This document shows positions 5,754 through 7,102 of a stretch of 7,102 bases of DNA, piece after piece. Under the pieces are notes generated by a model. The model worked only from the letters and a program-made list of their open reading frames with translations. It searched no databases and was not told where the DNA came from. Numbering within the stretch: the first letter of the stretch is position 1; each line of letters begins with the position of its first letter. The position numbers and the translations under genes were made by a program. Origin of the DNA: Bacteroidales bacterium (lineage in GTDB: Bacteria > Bacteroidota > Bacteroidia > Bacteroidales > Muribaculaceae); contig CAAEIL010000060.1 of NCBI GenBank assembly GCA_900755985.1, positions 1 through 7,102 on the forward strand, read 5' to 3'.

Positions 5754-6878
5754 ATGGCATCGAAGGTCTATTTCACCAATCTGCGTACCAACGCCAACAC
5801 CAATCTTCTGGACAAACTCGAACGTCTGTGCATACGCGCGGGCCTGCTGTCGTACGAACTCAAGGACCAGTTTGTGGCAATCAAACTGAGCTTCGGCGAG
5901 CCGGGCAACCTTGCATACGTGCGTCCCAACTTTGCCGGAAGGCTTGTCGAGTTGCTCAAGAAGCAAGGCGCGCGTCCCTATCTCACAGACTGCAACACCC
6001 TTTATTCGGGACGAGGTTCCAACGCCGTCGACCACATAGAGGGCGCTATGGAAAACGGCTTCAATCCTATTGTCGTCAAGGCACCGGTTATCATAGCCGA
6101 CGGGGTCAAGGGTGTCGATGACCGCGAAATACCCCTCGACAACGCCGAATACTGCAAGGCGCCCAAAATCGGCGCCGCTCTGGCCGACGCCGACGTCATC
6201 ATCTCGTTCACCCACTTCAAGGGCCACGAGCAGGCCGGGTTCGGCGGCACGCTCAAGAACCTTGGTATGGGCGGAGGCTCGGTGCGCGGCAAGCTCGAAA
6301 TGCATGGCAACTCCAAGCCCGTCATCAACCGCGACAAGTGCATAGGCTGCGGCGTTTGCGTGCGCCACTGCGCCCACGACGCTTTGACGCTCGATGCCGA
6401 TCACAAGGCCGTCATCAACTATGACAACTGCGTGGGTTGCGGCCAGTGCGTGGCCCTGTGCCAGCACGATGGCGCCGTACTTGCCGCCTGGGACACCTCC
6501 GAGAACCTCAACTGCAAAATCGCCGAATACACCGCCGCTGTCCTCAAGGACAAGCCCGCGTTCCATATCTCGTTTATCATGAATGTCTCGCCCGAGTGCG
6601 ACTGCTGGGGGCATAACGACGCCGCTGTTGTTGCCGACCTCGGCATCCTGGCCTCGGCCGACCCTGTGGCTTTGGACCAGGCCTGCGTGGACATGGTCAC
6701 CAACGCTCCGGCGCTCCCCACCGACAACGAGTTGCACGACGCTCACGAACACGAAGACCTTGCCGGCCAAGACAAATTCAAACTTCTGCACCCCGACACC
6801 GACTGGAGCGCCGGTTTGGCGCATGCCGAGAAAATTGGCATCGGCACCCGCGCTTACGAGCTTATCAACTGCGGCTGA
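5754..6878 (+). CDS. DUF362 protein with two 4Fe-4S ferredoxin motifs
   Basis: The protein has 374 residues. The start at 5754 (MASKVYFTNL) is preferred over an in-frame ATG at 5712, whose 14 extra codons are AT-rich and do not look coding; no Shine-Dalgarno sequence separates the two. Residues about 1-180 and 250-320 belong to the DUF362 domain, with typical stretches AIKLSFGEPGN, SFTHFKGHEQAGFGGTLKNLGMG and ASADPVALDQACVDMV. A dicluster ferredoxin insert lies between: Cys196-Cys199-Cys202-Cys206 and Cys226-Cys229-Cys232-Cys236, both CxxCxxCxxxC. The prolines that often follow the last cysteine are Ala207 and Gln237. Cys282 and Cys284 in SPECDCWG are further possible metal ligands. There is no signal peptide or membrane segment, so it is probably cytoplasmic. 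DUF362 proteins have no established reaction; electron transfer is inferred from the clusters. The gene appears monocistronic, with its own promoter and terminator. Confidence 0.92.
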   Translation: MASKVYFTNLRTNANTNLLDKLERLCIRAGLLSYELKDQFVAIKLSFGEPGNLAYVRPNFAGRLVELLKKQGARPYLTDCNTLYSGRGSNAVDHIEGAMENGFNPIVVKAPVIIADGVKGVDDREIPLDNAEYCKAPKIGAALADADVIISFTHFKGHEQAGFGGTLKNLGMGGGSVRGKLEMHGNSKPVINRDKCIGCGVCVRHCAHDALTLDADHKAVINYDNCVGCGQCVALCQHDGAVLAAWDTSENLNCKIAEYTAAVLKDKPAFHISFIMNVSPECDCWGHNDAAVVADLGILASADPVALDQACVDMVTNAPALPTDNELHDAHEHEDLAGQDKFKLLHPDTDWSAGLAHAEKIGIGTRAYELINCG

Positions 6879-6883
6879 AAATC

Positions 6884-6918
6884 CTGACAGGGCATCGACG
6901 GCTCGAAGTGCCTGTCAG
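6884..6918 (+). terminator. Terminator hairpin of the DUF362 gene
   Basis: CTGACAGGGCA (6884-6894) pairs with TGCCTGTCAG (6909-6918), ten pairs with one bulged G. Inside, TCGA (6895-6898) pairs with TCGA (6903-6906) around a CGGC loop. The T-rich stretch TATCCTTTCTT follows, and the stem begins 5 bp after the stop codon. The tail is not a clean U-run, so efficiency may be moderate. Confidence 0.75.
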
Positions 6919-6949
6919 TATCCTTTCTTAAAAAAACCAATCACACCAC

Positions 6950-7078
6950 ATGAACAATCTACTGATCGGAACTCTGCTTCAGGGCGGTAAGTATCGCCTT
7001 GTGCGGGGTATTATAGGACACGACCAAATTTTTTCAACGAAAAATATGTTAATAAATGTAAATTTTGATAAGTCGTAA
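6950..7078 (+). pseudogene. Remnant of a Hanks-type Ser/Thr kinase N-terminus (42 codons)
   Basis: An ATG at 6950 opens a 42-codon frame ending in TAA at 7076-7078. Residues 1-19 (MNNLLIGTLLQGGKYRLVR) match, from memory of the family, the standard start of Bacteroidetes eukaryotic-type Ser/Thr kinases, GTLLQGGKYRI, which continues into the glycine-rich ATP loop (GQGGFGITYLA). Here the loop is absent: from residue 20 the frame reads GIIGHDQIF and then AT-rich, low-complexity codons up to the stop. No ATP lysine, HRD or DFG motif can exist in so short a frame, and no continuation was seen in the other plus-strand frames. The simplest reading is a kinase gene cut by deletion or rearrangement near 7008. 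A real small peptide that resembles the kinase start by chance is the alternative. Confidence 0.55.
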
Positions 7079-7094
7079 AATGTTAGTAATTTTG
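7064..7094 (+). promoter_or_regulatory. Consensus promoter reading out of the right edge
   Basis: TTTG (7064-7067), a 19-bp spacer and TAATTTTG (7087-7094) match both Bacteroidetes consensus elements. It overlaps the last codons of the kinase remnant and would start a transcript at about 7100, so a rightward gene should lie just beyond the window. Confidence 0.72.
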
Positions 7095-7102
7095 CATAGC
7101 AA

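Noticed and set aside
5721..6824. A 367-codon open frame on the minus strand, opposite the DUF362 gene.
   Set aside because: It is in the same codon register as the DUF362 gene, has Val/Gly/Ala-rich composition and shows no motif; it reflects codon usage of the real gene.

Overview
The window looks like chromosomal DNA of a gut-type Bacteroidales bacterium, most like Muribaculaceae or a relative. Three things suggest this: promoters of the Bacteroidetes primary-sigma type (TTTG, 19-20 bp, TAnnTTTG), start codons without Shine-Dalgarno sequences and with A-rich leaders, and a protein set of a BspA-like leucine-rich-repeat protein, an OmpA-type lipoprotein and a starch-degrading enzyme with a C-terminal tail like a type IX sorting domain. 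The family placement is inference. No rRNA, tRNA, CRISPR array, insertion sequence or complete mobile element was seen.

Layout from left to right. (1) 1-684, minus strand: the N-terminal 228 residues of a secreted BspA-like (LRR_5) surface protein, cut by the window edge. (2) 685-934: a divergent intergenic region with an unusually GC-rich nested hairpin. (3) 935-1795, plus strand: a lipoprotein with a coiled coil and a MotB/OmpA-type peptidoglycan-binding domain. (4) 1829-1856: a strong hairpin terminator between convergent genes, with its U-tract on the minus strand. (5) 1885-5253, minus strand: a 1122-residue secreted GH13 alpha-amylase with two CBM26-like starch-binding modules. (6) 5254-5753: a 500-bp regulatory region holding two back-to-back consensus promoters, a leader of about 250 nt for the amylase and one of about 155 nt for the rightward gene. 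(7) 5754-6878, plus strand: a DUF362 protein with two 4Fe-4S cluster motifs. (8) 6884-6918: its terminator. (9) 6950-7078: a 42-codon ORF whose first residues match the N-terminus of Bacteroidetes Hanks-type Ser/Thr kinases and then end, which looks like a gene remnant. (10) 7064-7094: a consensus promoter pointing out of the window.

The genes do not form one pathway. The amylase is a stand-alone secreted enzyme, with no susCD pair or regulator gene visible here, and the neighbours are cell-envelope and redox-type genes. No clearly new multi-gene system is visible. The items most worth a second look are the kinase remnant, the divergent promoter region with its long structured amylase leader, and the modular build of the amylase.
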